The translations under genes and the position numbers were made by a program. From a virus: 48,866 nucleotides of DNA. Under the pieces are notes generated by a model that did no database searches, had not been told where the DNA came from, and was given only the letters and a program-made list of their open reading frames with translations. Shown here in pieces: positions 8,501 to 17,865 of the stretch. Each line of letters opens with the position of its first letter. Position 1 is the stretch's first letter. Location: positions 1-48,866 of the IMG/VR virus record IMGVR_UViG_3300035670_000330, one strand, 5' to 3'.

Positions 8501-10975
8501 CGGTGCCGCCCCTCCGAATCCCGGAACGAAGCTGCGCATCTGGTCGTCGGCTAGTTCAGCAATCTTGCCCGCCTCGATGAAGTTCGGGTCGCTCGTAACG
8601 AGTTGACCGATCTCACGGATCAACGGACTCGCTTCTTCGCCAAGCAAAGTCGAGCGGACGAACTCCGCCTTCATCGTCTGACGCAACGCCAGCGAGTCCT
8701 GGGACCATTCGTTCGGGTTCATCGGGCGGCGGTAGCCAAGCAACGGCTCGAGATCGACTCCGTCACGGTCCTTCAAAAAGTTGAACGAGTTGCCGGACAG
8801 GTCCTCAAGCCGCGGTGCGACTTCGTCCGTGAACCCATGGATCATTCTGGATTCGTTCAACGCCTTCAACAATGACTGGTATGGCGTGTTGCGGACTTGG
8901 TCGCCGGACTTGAATCCTGCCAGAAGCAAATCATACGGATGCTGCCCGGCTTCCATCAGGGCCTGCTGCTGACTCGAAATTCTCGGCAGGTTCAGTTGCA
9001 GCTTGAGTTTGAACGCAGCGATCGAATCGAGATCGCCGGCCATGTTGCGAGCCTGCTGCGCTGCGTTGAACTTCTCGAACTTCTTGAGTGCATCGACCTT
9101 CTGCGCCAGCGACTCGACCATTGCCGACTCAAGGCTCATCCCCTTGGGAAGCTGGACTCGGAGTGGATCGTCAGTGACCTTTGCGACTTGCACTGCGAGG
9201 TCAAGCTGAAACCAATTCGGATTCTCACTGACGCGGAACAGACCCTTGCCGCCACTCGCAAAGTGCTGAAGCAGGTCACGCCCCGCCGCAAACATATGCA
9301 GCATCTGGTGAGTCGAAAGTTCGCCGAGGTTCTTGCCGGGATGATACAGGTCGCCGTTCGTCGACACACCGAATCGACCATCCTTAGCTTCGCGGCTGAA
9401 GATGCCGAGTGGTTCGTCGCCGAAGTCAAGTTCCTTCAGCGGCTTGCCGTGTTCGAATCCATCAAGAACTTCAGCAAATCGTGCGGGCGCCCACTCGCCG
9501 GGTTCGAAACTCACGAGAGCAGCGCGTGACTTTGATTCCCGCAGGATTGCGAGTTCCTTGGTCATGGACTCGATCTGTTCAGGCTTGAACTTCGCGATCC
9601 ACTTCTGGGTTTCAGTCTTCCCGTTCGTCGTGACCGTCTTGGTCTTCTCGACTCCCCCGAGTTCAAGGTGCTTTGAAAGCCGGGTGATGTTCTCGTCGAG
9701 ATTCTGTTCGCGCAGAAGATGGGTCTCGGTCAGACTCACATCATTGATCTTGGCGCCGACTTCTTCGATTCCCCAGAAGTAATCTGGTTGGCGATACAGC
9801 GACTCCTTCACCATCCGGTAGGCTCCGGGGCGGGCACCTTTCGCGTCCATCACGAAGCCAGCCTTTGCGAGTCCTTGAAGACCGCGCACCGTCGCTTTGT
9901 TGGCTTCTTCAAAAACCTGCACGAACTGTTGATTCGCGATGGCCTCACGCTTGCCGAACAGCGCACGTGCTCGATCGGTAAACCCGCGGACAGCTTGGTT
10001 TTCGCCGGCTTGAATCGCAAGCGAAGTCACCCGATCCGTGAACACCCCGGCGCCCGCGAAGATATACGACTCGGAACTGATCCCCTGACTTTGCAGGCCG
10101 GAGCCGCGACCGAACGCGCCGAGACGATCAGCTTCCTTCCCGGTTACGTCGAACGCCACCGAGTTGATCCTGCGCACAGCATCGGAGTTGGCGATCTTAC
10201 GCAGCGTATGCGCGGCCACCGCCCGATCGAATACCCCGCCGATTGCGAGTCCGGCCGCACCCCATGCCACGTTGTGCGCGAAGTCGTCCGAATACAAGAA
10301 CGAGTTGTTGTGCAACGTCGCGCCCATGATGAGTTCGGTCGTGAGGTTGTGCCGGAGTCCCTTGGCAACCTGTGTCCGGAAAACATTCGAGGCGGCGCGA
10401 CCCGGAGTCGTAACCAGAGGCTTGGCGCCGAGCGCCGCAAACTGGAGTTCGCCAGTAGCGAGTCGTTCGACGCCCATAGCACCACGAAGCGCGGATTCCT
10501 TGGCGACCATATCGGCAACCCGAATCGCTTTGCTGGCTTGCAGGTCAAGCGCCGCGACTTTGCGCGCGAACGGGAGTGCCTCCATGACCTTGTAGGCCGC
10601 GCTCGCAGGGCGGAACAAGCGACGAGTCAGGTAGTCAGCAGCCACGATTCCAGCGATGCCGGAAGCCACCTCGATCCCGCCCTTGTTTTCCTCGTAGAAC
10701 CTTGTGAGTCCGGGATTGCCGATCGCGCCCAAGAACGTCTGGTTGATCTGGCCGCGCTCGATTCCCGGCAGCGCAGACGCCACCGTGTCAGCAAGGTCGA
10801 CGGTTGTCCCAAGTGCGAATGCGCCAAGCGCAGAACCCGGCGTGCGTTGAAGGCCAGTCGCATACTGACTCGCAAAGTCCACGTCCTCGTCGGAGGCGCG
10901 GGCCGCACGGACTTCGGTGCCCAGATTGATTTCGTTTGGATCGCTCCCGTCAAGCGGGCGAAGAAAAGCCGGCAT
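5546..10975 (-). CDS. very large virion protein, probable internal/ejection protein
   Basis: An 1809-aa protein, last in the leftward virion operon and one of two giant proteins there. The start is supported by AAAGGA 8 bases upstream of the ATG. It is mostly helical, with Gly/Ala-rich hydrophobic stretches near residues 103-115 (VASGIAGIVAADYL) and 225-245 (VAWGAAGLAIGGVF) that could enter a membrane. I see no obvious enzyme motif. Short-tailed phages place their large internal core proteins (T7 gp15/gp16 type) after the nozzle gene; these leave the head and build a DNA channel across the host envelope. Position and size fit this, and T7 gp16 is only about 1318 aa. The role is inferred from context. 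Confidence 0.75.
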   Translation of the reverse strand: MPAFLRPLDGSDPNEINLGTEVRAARASDEDVDFASQYATGLQRTPGSALGAFALGTTVDLADTVASALPGIERGQINQTFLGAIGNPGLTRFYEENKGGIEVASGIAGIVAADYLTRRLFRPASAAYKVMEALPFARKVAALDLQASKAIRVADMVAKESALRGAMGVERLATGELQFAALGAKPLVTTPGRAASNVFRTQVAKGLRHNLTTELIMGATLHNNSFLYSDDFAHNVAWGAAGLAIGGVFDRAVAAHTLRKIANSDAVRRINSVAFDVTGKEADRLGAFGRGSGLQSQGISSESYIFAGAGVFTDRVTSLAIQAGENQAVRGFTDRARALFGKREAIANQQFVQVFEEANKATVRGLQGLAKAGFVMDAKGARPGAYRMVKESLYRQPDYFWGIEEVGAKINDVSLTETHLLREQNLDENITRLSKHLELGGVEKTKTVTTNGKTETQKWIAKFKPEQIESMTKELAILRESKSRAALVSFEPGEWAPARFAEVLDGFEHGKPLKELDFGDEPLGIFSREAKDGRFGVSTNGDLYHPGKNLGELSTHQMLHMFAAGRDLLQHFASGGKGLFRVSENPNWFQLDLAVQVAKVTDDPLRVQLPKGMSLESAMVESLAQKVDALKKFEKFNAAQQARNMAGDLDSIAAFKLKLQLNLPRISSQQQALMEAGQHPYDLLLAGFKSGDQVRNTPYQSLLKALNESRMIHGFTDEVAPRLEDLSGNSFNFLKDRDGVDLEPLLGYRRPMNPNEWSQDSLALRQTMKAEFVRSTLLGEEASPLIREIGQLVTSDPNFIEAGKIAELADDQMRSFVPGFGGAAPQTGRGALMNAITSRERRDVDNLTMLAASRVRELVTRVTQGTMKRVIETHMGDVITRVNQPGNAASKLLLNQFHTFRQGWELLPRPKVLERGDGKEVVGFVLDHTNVMNQRRFQQMFGRELKKGDVLTNPEGKPIVADALALETLERLQAVHAESLRAKNTILRANGLPELKTVPWYAPPPNLKGKFVAYTFDELDNVVPGMTVIANTAEELGVLSRQLEKSEQWKTGYRLRQRSQITAFMDLWDKAQMDYIAPNVTAIQPNKRNYGLTGGNLLNPNAFDEALVTMRDNLIGHGDDLMATLFKEQIKSAESRARIAQLESAVGGETIRHSSVYSRYIENLTGKSALASQDTFFGKIQSGFVDAGNRLLAEFPDMKPGEVFGAMREYFKFASPTVSKANTQRFEKLSQALGPYMPYKSAMQMVERETGFKTPKEIADYTAALSWFEASSRLRWLESMHAVANMGGILSNAPAVIRALEPLAGETIQDTAKRTGNLVMNMVTPEGRNIPMLNIPKLMWKSMKQAWSKTPDEFTLKAERLGYMNQEVAEFNRTWGAIDSAEGVKGFAKKADYYAGWMSDKSEAFTRQWGMYMGREAAQALGIHNVDDQLAFAHDLTNKMIANYDPRNRPEVFQGALGAPLGLFQSYVINYYQRMFRYIETGNTRQLAIQGASQAAVFGIGSLPGWKQLNWAFFDQGQAETDDPVDSMYRRFGSDADWIMHGTLSNLPKLFGVDGVSLYTRGDSEVRLPSISAGPIADTVKRLVTGLGMAADGFANNPEGFISNQQLSEIMSNMITNRPLAGLIEVVGSGGYDTSPDGQVVSKQAFQSMNSIYRVMGVKGMMQQKQAEMFYANKTAEEEQAARRDSLITASRAAIRSGNVEALPAMFKKYTQEGGSATYFTRWVKDMVGSSLNTRTEQQLIKALKKPDENMNYIMRLIDSQVGIKDGELNTDDYGHEDMIDRIVEQGWDETPEPVDETIPTNPSGLPDY

Positions 10976-10987
10976 TGTTTGATTCCT

Positions 10988-13900
10988 TTATTGGCCGAGG
11001 GCTTCGATCAGCGGGGCACCGATTGGGTTGACGATGCGATTCGTTTGGTTCGCAGCATCTCTCGAGGCGTTGCTGACCGCGCTCATGAACTTGTCCATGA
11101 AGTCCATCTCTTGAGTCGCTGACTGCTTGAACCCCTTGATCGCGGTCTTGCGGTAGGCTTCGAGATTCGGATCATTGAACTTCGTCGCATTCAACGCCGC
11201 GAACACCGCGTCATCCTGCTTCATGAAGACTTCATTGATTTCCACATCGCGATAAACATTGGCGCGCCCGAAATTCTTGGTGCCGAACAGATCGGGATTC
11301 GCTTTTGCAATCGACTGAATGAATGGCTGGAGGGCTTGCGCGCCGGACTTGCCGACTCCAGGGATAGTCGACAAAACCACCCCGGTTCGCATGACCGGAT
11401 CGTTGCGATACATCTGCGCCCGCTGACGACCTGCCGTGCGCACATCACGAGTCAGTGCATCTTGCGTCTGACCCGCGATATTTGCGGTTTGTTCCATACG
11501 AGTCGCAAACCCACCTTCACCGATCGGACCGACGAGATAGTCACCGAAGCCCTTCTGACTCGCAGCCCGCCCGATCGCATCGCCATACTGAAGCATGGAT
11601 GGGTGTTCGAGTGCGTCGCGATACAGGCTAGAGTTCCTGCGGCCTGCAGCGATCTGCGGAAGATCATCGAGTCCTTCCATGATCAAGCGCTGCTCCGTCG
11701 CGTTGTAGATGCCAGTGGCTTTCTGGACTCGCGAATACGCAGCCTTGGCTTCTTGGGAGTCTTCGAGCGGCGCACCCTTCTGCAAGATTTGCAGATATTG
11801 ATCAGGAGTCACATTAGCCGCAGCGGCAGCAGCAACAACCGCGTCGTTCTTGGCGGTAGAGACGACTCGCTTCCATTCCTTGGTGCCGACCTTGCCGAAG
11901 TGCAGCCCCGACGCCTTGGCGAGCATCGGAAGATTCCCAAAGGCAGCCTGATACCGCTGTTCGCCGAGGGTATCCTGTGCGCGATTCTCAATTGCCTTCT
12001 GCACAGCCGATTGCAGCTGCCCGATTGAAATGTCCTTGTTCGACTCACGCAGCTTGAGAACCTCGGCGCGCGCCATCTGGAACAGCTGCTTGGCCGCCGG
12101 ACTCGCCATCATCCCGTCAGGCATGTTGCCCTTGATGGCGAAGTAAGTCAGTCCTTCGAGTGCAGTGCCTTGTGAAAGCTGAGTCCCAGTCATGAACCCC
12201 TTCACGTAGCCCGCGGCCTTCTTGTCCCCGCCGACCGAGTTAAGAATCACCTGATCCGCTTGCTTCTCATAAGCGTCACGCAGCTTGCCCAGCCCCGCGA
12301 GTTGCAGTTGAGCTTGCTCCGGAGTCATGGTGCCGGCCTTCACTGCATCGGCGATGGCCTGGGTCGACGCGCCTATTTGGCCAAGCAACGGGCTAAGACT
12401 CTTCAGCGCCTGCGGGCCGACCGTGGCGTTGAGTCGCGTATGCATGTCAGCTGCGTAGCCCGCGATCGCCGACGCCGACTGGGCTACGACGTAACTGGGA
12501 GTCTTCATCGCCTGCTGTTCAGCAAACTGCGCAGCCTGCTGGTTGGATGCAGCATAGAGATTCGTAAGAACATCCTGCGGAATCTGCACGCCGTTGTGGA
12601 CGCCGCCGTTGCGAATCGCTTCTTCAAGCTGCGGGCGGGTCAGCAAGCGGGCATAGTTCGTCGCATACTTCTCGGCATAGTCCATACGCTGATTCGCAAT
12701 CGACATGCGGTAGGCTTCGGCCTGCAGGTCTTGCATTTCCCGACCTTGGAATGCTTCGCGAAGTTCATGGTAGCTGACTTCGACGCCGCCGATCATCGTG
12801 ATTCCGCCCTTGGCTTTCGCATCGTTGGCGGCGGCCAGAAGGGTGGGACCATCGAGTCGCGACATCATATCTTCACGTGCCGCGCGCTTGGCCTGAATGA
12901 GCTGAACCTGATTCGAGACGCCAGTCTTCAGCGACTCCAACGCGGCGGTCGCGTGGGTCAGCGTCAGGCCCATGATGCCGAGGTCAGCGTTTGCCTGCTG
13001 CTGCGCCAATTCAGGCATCGCAGTTTCGAGTCCGTAGCGGCGGCTGACCTCACGAATCGCGACCTGATTCAACTCGTCCAGCATCTTGAAGTCGCTGGTC
13101 GAAATCTCCGCGGCCTGCTGGAGTCGATCAGCCTGCGCTTGCAGATACTTCTGGTCGTAATTGAGGTCGAAGATTCCACGCAGCCCACGCTCAAGCGGGT
13201 TCATCGTCGCGATCTTGGTCAGCTGGTCAGCGACTCGTTGACGCGCCTCGAAGATCGGCCTGACGCGCTGCTTGACCTGCTCGACTCCGGATTGAATTTC
13301 CTCGGAAAGTGCGCGGGTGTCGTCGACCTGATTCTGCATGGCAGTCAGCTGGACCGCCTGCAAAGCCTGTGTGGCTTCATTCAGGACTCCGATGGTGGTG
13401 CCCTGATCCTTGATCGACTGCTCGACGTTCGCCTGCCTGCGATTCATTTCGGCGTCAGAGCCAAAAATCGCGGAGGCATTGCTGGTCACATTCTGGCTCG
13501 CCTTGCTTTCGGGAGCAAGAGTCGATTCCAGGCCGGCAAGAAAATCTTGGGGCATACCGCCTCCCTTTGCAGCCGGGGCCGAACGATTCGCTGGCCCATA
13601 CGGAGTATACTGAATCTTTTTCTTTGCGCCAGTTTCGAACTCGCGCATGGCCTGCGCAAGCACCCCAACATGAGAATCAGGCACCGGCGCGTTGGGGTCA
13701 AGTCCGAGTCGCTTTGCCACGTAACCAATGTAGTTCGCGCGGGAAGGACCGGAGTTCTCGGCAGTCGGCGGCGTGTAACGATCGAGAATCGCAACGACCG
13801 ACTTACCCCGGTAGTTCTTGCTGCGAAGCAAAGCCTCTTGTGCGCGCGCTCCGTCTTCAGGAGTCGCAAACTTGGCAAACCGCCCGCCACCTTCGACGTA

Positions 13901-14047
13901 GCCTTTTTGACTCCGAGCGAACGCGCCATCCTCAAGAGCGCCCGGGTTATTGTTGCGAACGATTGTGGGAGTCGCTTCTGCCTTGGGGACTTCGACGGGC
14001 GGGTTCCCACCGAACGCAGTCCCCAGTTGCTTGAGAATGTCGACCAT
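10988..14047 (-). CDS. internal virion protein with N-terminal murein-degrading domain
   Basis: A 1019-aa protein. Residues about 28-140 match a phage peptidoglycan-hydrolase/transglycosylase-like domain: RNNNPGAL (31-38), FAKFATPEDGARAQEALL (58-74), a YRGKSVVAILDRYTPP block (79-94) and YIGYVAKRLGL (106-115). The rest is long, helical and Gln/Ala-rich, with coiled-coil-like stretches, as in core proteins of short-tailed phages. The likely job is local cell-wall digestion while DNA is ejected. The start is secure, with AAGGAGTC upstream. The gene lies 12 bp before the 1809-aa gene. I am confident in the N-terminal family and less so in the virion location. Confidence 0.8.
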   Translation of the reverse strand: MVDILKQLGTAFGGNPPVEVPKAEATPTIVRNNNPGALEDGAFARSQKGYVEGGGRFAKFATPEDGARAQEALLRSKNYRGKSVVAILDRYTPPTAENSGPSRANYIGYVAKRLGLDPNAPVPDSHVGVLAQAMREFETGAKKKIQYTPYGPANRSAPAAKGGGMPQDFLAGLESTLAPESKASQNVTSNASAIFGSDAEMNRRQANVEQSIKDQGTTIGVLNEATQALQAVQLTAMQNQVDDTRALSEEIQSGVEQVKQRVRPIFEARQRVADQLTKIATMNPLERGLRGIFDLNYDQKYLQAQADRLQQAAEISTSDFKMLDELNQVAIREVSRRYGLETAMPELAQQQANADLGIMGLTLTHATAALESLKTGVSNQVQLIQAKRAAREDMMSRLDGPTLLAAANDAKAKGGITMIGGVEVSYHELREAFQGREMQDLQAEAYRMSIANQRMDYAEKYATNYARLLTRPQLEEAIRNGGVHNGVQIPQDVLTNLYAASNQQAAQFAEQQAMKTPSYVVAQSASAIAGYAADMHTRLNATVGPQALKSLSPLLGQIGASTQAIADAVKAGTMTPEQAQLQLAGLGKLRDAYEKQADQVILNSVGGDKKAAGYVKGFMTGTQLSQGTALEGLTYFAIKGNMPDGMMASPAAKQLFQMARAEVLKLRESNKDISIGQLQSAVQKAIENRAQDTLGEQRYQAAFGNLPMLAKASGLHFGKVGTKEWKRVVSTAKNDAVVAAAAAANVTPDQYLQILQKGAPLEDSQEAKAAYSRVQKATGIYNATEQRLIMEGLDDLPQIAAGRRNSSLYRDALEHPSMLQYGDAIGRAASQKGFGDYLVGPIGEGGFATRMEQTANIAGQTQDALTRDVRTAGRQRAQMYRNDPVMRTGVVLSTIPGVGKSGAQALQPFIQSIAKANPDLFGTKNFGRANVYRDVEINEVFMKQDDAVFAALNATKFNDPNLEAYRKTAIKGFKQSATQEMDFMDKFMSAVSNASRDAANQTNRIVNPIGAPLIEALGQ

Positions 14048-14056
14048 AACGACTCC

Positions 14057-14953
14057 TTAGAGTGCGAGGCTAAATCCGCCGCCGGACTGCTTCGTGTTGG
14101 ACTTCGACGCCTCGGTCGCGACGGTGTTGGTCTGCTGCTTCGTGAGTGCGTTGACCAGTTCACTGATCAGACTCAGGGACTGCTGCTGGGTTGCCTGACT
14201 CTCGCTGGCCTGCTGGCTGCTGGCGGTCTGGCCCGTCGACTGGTTCAACAGCTGCTGAATCTGGCTCGACAGCGTCGTCTGGTCGGTGGTGGTCGACGCC
14301 CCCTTGAGAGTCTCAGCCAAGGCTTGCGCCTGCGCGGTCAACGAGGACTGGCCAGACGTCACGGCCCCGAGATTCTTGGTGACAATATCCGCCGCACTCG
14401 CAGTGGCATCGTTGCCTACCTGTGCGATCCTGGCTTCGAGGTCAGCCCGTCCACGACTCGCGAGAAGCGCAGCCATTGAATTGGTCGCGGCCGTGCCACC
14501 GATCGCCGAGTCATAGGCAGACTGCTGTTCCTGCAAAGCCTGTTCGCCGGAATACCTTGCCGAGTCGATCGCCGACTTGACATACCCATTCGCGTCGAAC
14601 GAGTTCAAGACCGAAATCGAGTTGTTGATGGCATCGAAAGTCGCCTGGCTCCCCGACCCGCCGAGCAGCTTCTTGACTGAGTCGCTGAGCGCAGACTGAA
14701 TATCCGACCCAAGAGTCTGGGTGGTGCTCGTGACCTTGCCGGTTTCGGTGCCGGACTGTGTCTGAGTCCCCGACTGCGTTTGGGTCTGATTGCCGGTCTG
14801 CGCCGACGACGTCTGGCTGGTGCCCGACTGGCTGGTCTGATTCGACGAAGTGGTATTCTGGGTTTGACTCCCAGTCATCGTCTCGTCTTTGGTGCCGGTC
14901 GTGTTGGTCGTCGTGGTCGACCCCTTCTTACCGAAGCTGATACCGAAAGCCAT
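14057..14953 (-). CDS. Thr/Ser/Gln-rich virion protein, possible small internal core protein
   Basis: A 298-aa protein. The first 75 residues are almost entirely Thr, Ser, Gln, Gly and Asn (for example TQTQSGTQTQSGTETG), a disordered linker-like region. From about residue 80 the sequence is helical (IQSALSDSVKKLLGG, TNSMAALLASRGRADLEARI), ending in an SGGGFSLAL tail. Its place just before the transglycosylase protein matches the T7 gp14 position, the smallest ejected protein, but no direct similarity is visible. GAGTC (14954-14958 on the complement) abuts the ATG, with GGGAG further upstream. Confidence 0.7.
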   Translation of the reverse strand: MAFGISFGKKGSTTTTNTTGTKDETMTGSQTQNTTSSNQTSQSGTSQTSSAQTGNQTQTQSGTQTQSGTETGKVTSTTQTLGSDIQSALSDSVKKLLGGSGSQATFDAINNSISVLNSFDANGYVKSAIDSARYSGEQALQEQQSAYDSAIGGTAATNSMAALLASRGRADLEARIAQVGNDATASAADIVTKNLGAVTSGQSSLTAQAQALAETLKGASTTTDQTTLSSQIQQLLNQSTGQTASSQQASESQATQQQSLSLISELVNALTKQQTNTVATEASKSNTKQSGGGFSLAL

Positions 14954-14956
14954 GAC

Positions 14957-16114
14957 TCAAGCTCCCTTCATAATAAAGATCATGGCGTAGAATGGGGGAA
15001 GAGAACTCCCCGCCGCCGACGATGCCGTGTGGTTGTGACTCCCGCCGTTGTCGATGGTCAGCGAGTGGTTGTGGGTGTCGCCGCTTCCGACGTCGCTGGT
15101 CTTTCCGACAAAGGCACCGTCAGACCCGGAGTTTTCAACGTGCTGCAGGGTAGTGGGACTCGGACCATACCCGTATGGGAAGATTTTGTTGGTGTCTTGG
15201 TCCGTGACTCCATTGTAGTGAAAGTGGGTCGGGAGCTGGGCTGTCGTGAGTGCAGTTCCACCCACAGTCCCAGTGTGATTATGACTCCCACCATTATCCA
15301 CAGTAATCGCATGAGAGTGCGTTGCCGCGCCGCCCGTCGAATCAGGTATGTAGGTGGCGCTTGCCCCGTAGATGAATCGGTCGCGGAGGTCGGGGGTTCC
15401 ATTCGTGCCATCGCAAATATACCAATTCGTTGGAATGTCCGCGATCTCGCCCGCGTATGCGACAACGGAACCCACTGGGAGTCCGGCCTTGATGATATAG
15501 TCAATAATCGCGGGGGACAGCCATTGCAGAAGAATCTGCTCGTCGGCCATGGTCATTGACCCGCCCGACACATCAACACTTCCGGTATGAGTCCCGGTGG
15601 TATTGCCAGTCAGATTCCCGACGACGTTACCCGTCAGATTCCCAACTACATCGCCCACGACATCGCCCACGACATTGCCGGTCAGGTTGCCTGCGACTCC
15701 GCCATTGGCAACAATCCCCTGCGAGTAAGTGTTGACCCCAGACCACAAATGACTCGACGCGACCGTGTCCGCCAAGCTAAACGTCGGGTTGCCCGAATAG
15801 CCGTTGTCATTCGTGAGTGCGATGCTGTCGGGATCAACGACCAGCTTGCGCAGCCGGTAATCGCTGGGGCCGAGACGCACGAGAATCCCACGCTCCGAAG
15901 GTTCCCACCCAAGGAGTCCGTCGAGTTCGACACTGCGGGCCTGATAGCGCTCGTCATTGGCGTCGCGATCCAAGAACCTGCGACCACCGGGAGTCACACC
16001 GTCATGCAAACGCAACTCGCGGTTGTCTTCGTCAGCTGTAACCTCGCGGTCAAGGCCGACGAATGCAACCGCAAGTTCGTAGGGGTGCCCGATAATTTGG
16101 ACTCGTTTGGTCAC
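14957..16114 (-). CDS. tail fibre/receptor-binding protein with collar domain
   Basis: A 385-aa protein in three parts. Residues about 10-50 (GLDREVTADEDNRELRLHDG) resemble the N-terminal head-attachment domain of phage tropism-determinant and tail-spike proteins. Residues 141-178 are a short tandem repeat built on GN-L/V-T/V-G. Residues 213-250 match the Phage Tail Collar domain (GSVVAYAGE, NWYICDGTNGTPDLRDRFI). The C-terminus has two HSH/HNH clusters (THSHAITVDNGGSHNH) like metal-binding fibre tips and ends in PPFYAMIFIMK. It probably trimerises and contacts the host surface. The start is GTG 16114, overlapping the nozzle stop by 4 bases. No reverse transcriptase is present, so it is not a diversity-generating target. 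Confidence 0.82.
   Translation of the reverse strand: MTKRVQIIGHPYELAVAFVGLDREVTADEDNRELRLHDGVTPGGRRFLDRDANDERYQARSVELDGLLGWEPSERGILVRLGPSDYRLRKLVVDPDSIALTNDNGYSGNPTFSLADTVASSHLWSGVNTYSQGIVANGGVAGNLTGNVVGDVVGDVVGNLTGNVVGNLTGNTTGTHTGSVDVSGGSMTMADEQILLQWLSPAIIDYIIKAGLPVGSVVAYAGEIADIPTNWYICDGTNGTPDLRDRFIYGASATYIPDSTGGAATHSHAITVDNGGSHNHTGTVGGTALTTAQLPTHFHYNGVTDQDTNKIFPYGYGPSPTTLQHVENSGSDGAFVGKTSDVGSGDTHNHSLTIDNGGSHNHTASSAAGSSLPPFYAMIFIMKGA
15581..15694 (-). repeat. tandem GNLTG/GNVVG-type repeat in the collar fibre gene
   Basis: On the - strand this segment encodes degenerate four- to eight-residue units (GNLTGNVVG, GDVVGDVVG, GNLTGNTTG) covering residues 141-178. The DNA units, for example GGCGATGTCGTG twice in a row, are similar enough to allow slippage, so the number of copies may vary between isolates. 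The pattern fits an elongated beta-structured stalk joining the attachment and collar domains. Confidence 0.75.
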
Positions 16115-17865
16115 GTGAGTCGTCCTGCGTCAGTGGCCGTAAGTTCAAACGCCTGCAAGTGGAACGCTTGGCCGGGGGAATCTGCCGATACCTCAAGAAT
16201 ATGCCAGATTCCCGAAGTCGAACAACTGTAATGTCGAGCGGCTTCGTTGAAGGCCACAAGCTCCGGGATCGCCTGCTGGAAAAGACTCCGACCGTCGTTG
16301 GTTGAGATGACTCGAAGATTGTGATTGACGTATGCGAGCGGGGATTCCCCAAAGTCCTCTGCCCCCTCCACGACTTCGTAGTCTTCGTCACTGACTCCAT
16401 CGGGCACAACGAGATAGTCCTCGCTGAGTTGATCTTGTGGGCCGCTCTCGAGATTCCCGAGCATGACGGCCAAGACCTCACTGAGTCGATCGTAGCCATC
16501 CTGCCCATCGAAGCGAATGAGGCCGACCTGCAAGACAGCATCGAGTCCTGTGAGTTCAGAGGTCAACGGAGTCGAAGAACCTGGCTGGTAATATCCGGCG
16601 GCGAGATCGACGTCTGTCGTTGGCTCACTCGAAAAGATCCCGCTGCTGGCACAGACGATCGAGTCCCCGCCGTCCTCTTCGTAGCTGGGTTTTTGAATCA
16701 GCGGATATCGCAGGCTGGCCACTCCCGCGGTTGGCAGTATCTCCCGGCTCGCAAAGTCCGACCAATAGCGCACAAAGCGACTCGAATCAACAAAGCCAAA
16801 ATAGCTGCCCTCGCGCTGGTTCGCACCGATGCCGATCGGGAGAATCCCGTAGTGTGGTTCACTGAAGACTCCCCATTTGTCAAGGCTCGGGTAAAGCACG
16901 TAGGCGCGCTCGTAGATGGCAAACTCGGTCGTGAAGCTGACGCTCACATACATGAATCGGCGAAGATCGTCCCATTCGATCCTGATGTTCTGCCCGATCG
17001 ACAGCTTGTTCTTGCGAATGAAATCGATCAAGAACTCGTTGAACAACGGAGTCATTGGCTCGGGCGGGCCACCCTGCGACTGGAACAAACCGCGCTCGTC
17101 GAGAATCACGCAGGTGTTTTCGTCAGTCTGCAAGGTGCAGAAAGAATTGATCGGGCGGAACTCGGTGTTGAGATTCCTGTGACGATAAACCGCTTGGTCG
17201 CCGGTGAACTCACTCCGCATCACGCCGCCCGTGGTCCAAGTTAGGACTCCCTGTGCGTAGTTTGTGACCATGATCGGGAATCCCGCAACACGGTCATTGA
17301 TCTTCTGCTGGCCCGCCTCGCCGAGCGCCGGGGTAAAATTGAGTCCGTCAGACTGCCACGACCACGAAAGATAGACGTCGTCCATAACAACGAGTCGACC
17401 ATTGTTCACGCAGATCGCTTGGGCGGTCGTCGGCACCCCCGGTCCGTTGTGAGGGTAGACGGCTTCTGAGTCAAGATCATACACGATGATCCCGGTGCGC
17501 GGGTGACAGAAGAAAATCTTGTCGTTCAGATAGCCGTGCGTCCACCGATACGGAGTCAAGTTGGTGATCGGGGTCACGTAAATGACGTCCCAACCCCCGG
17601 TGGATTCATTCCATTCGAGGATTGAGTCGCCAAAGAACGTGAACACCCGATCACCAGTCCGCACGCGCACGCGGATTCCTTGAACGTGATCACACGACCC
17701 GGCGGGGTGCGGCAGCAGAAAACGATTCCCAAAGACCGAGCGCGGTCCGAGACTCGTAAATGCAAAGTTCCTGCCGCTGACCGCATAGAGCTTGTCGCTG
17801 CGCCGAAGATCGAGTCCCGGAGTCAGCCCAAGAATGTCAGTCGCCCGCCAAGCCGCGTTGCTCAT
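16111..17865 (-). CDS. probable tail nozzle protein (T7 gp12-like)
   Basis: A 584-aa, beta-rich protein. The opening (DKLYAVSGRNFAFTSLGPRSVFG) and blocks such as NGRLVVMDDVYLSWSWQSDG and GVLTWTTGGVMRSEF are characteristic of phage nozzle or beta-propeller tail proteins, which close the distal end of the short tail and hold the fibres. T7 gp12 is longer (794 aa). Overlaps of 4 bp at both ends tie it to the fibre gene downstream and the 153-aa gene upstream. I see no signal peptide or catalytic motif. The assignment rests on sequence character plus operon position before the fibre and internal core genes. Confidence 0.65.
   Translation of the reverse strand: MSNAAWRATDILGLTPGLDLRRSDKLYAVSGRNFAFTSLGPRSVFGNRFLLPHPAGSCDHVQGIRVRVRTGDRVFTFFGDSILEWNESTGGWDVIYVTPITNLTPYRWTHGYLNDKIFFCHPRTGIIVYDLDSEAVYPHNGPGVPTTAQAICVNNGRLVVMDDVYLSWSWQSDGLNFTPALGEAGQQKINDRVAGFPIMVTNYAQGVLTWTTGGVMRSEFTGDQAVYRHRNLNTEFRPINSFCTLQTDENTCVILDERGLFQSQGGPPEPMTPLFNEFLIDFIRKNKLSIGQNIRIEWDDLRRFMYVSVSFTTEFAIYERAYVLYPSLDKWGVFSEPHYGILPIGIGANQREGSYFGFVDSSRFVRYWSDFASREILPTAGVASLRYPLIQKPSYEEDGGDSIVCASSGIFSSEPTTDVDLAAGYYQPGSSTPLTSELTGLDAVLQVGLIRFDGQDGYDRLSEVLAVMLGNLESGPQDQLSEDYLVVPDGVSDEDYEVVEGAEDFGESPLAYVNHNLRVISTNDGRSLFQQAIPELVAFNEAARHYSCSTSGIWHILEVSADSPGQAFHLQAFELTATDAGRLT

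Noticed and set aside
5648-14479. Long + strand open frames (510, 436, 467 and 739 codons) opposite the giant virion genes
   Set aside because: They are antisense to well-supported genes with ribosome sites, have Arg/His/Leu-rich compositions without domain character, and arise because the real codons avoid those giving antisense stops.
14957-16114. Diversity-generating retroelement target, because the N-terminus resembles a tropism determinant
   Set aside because: No reverse transcriptase, template repeat or accessory gene is seen anywhere in the window.
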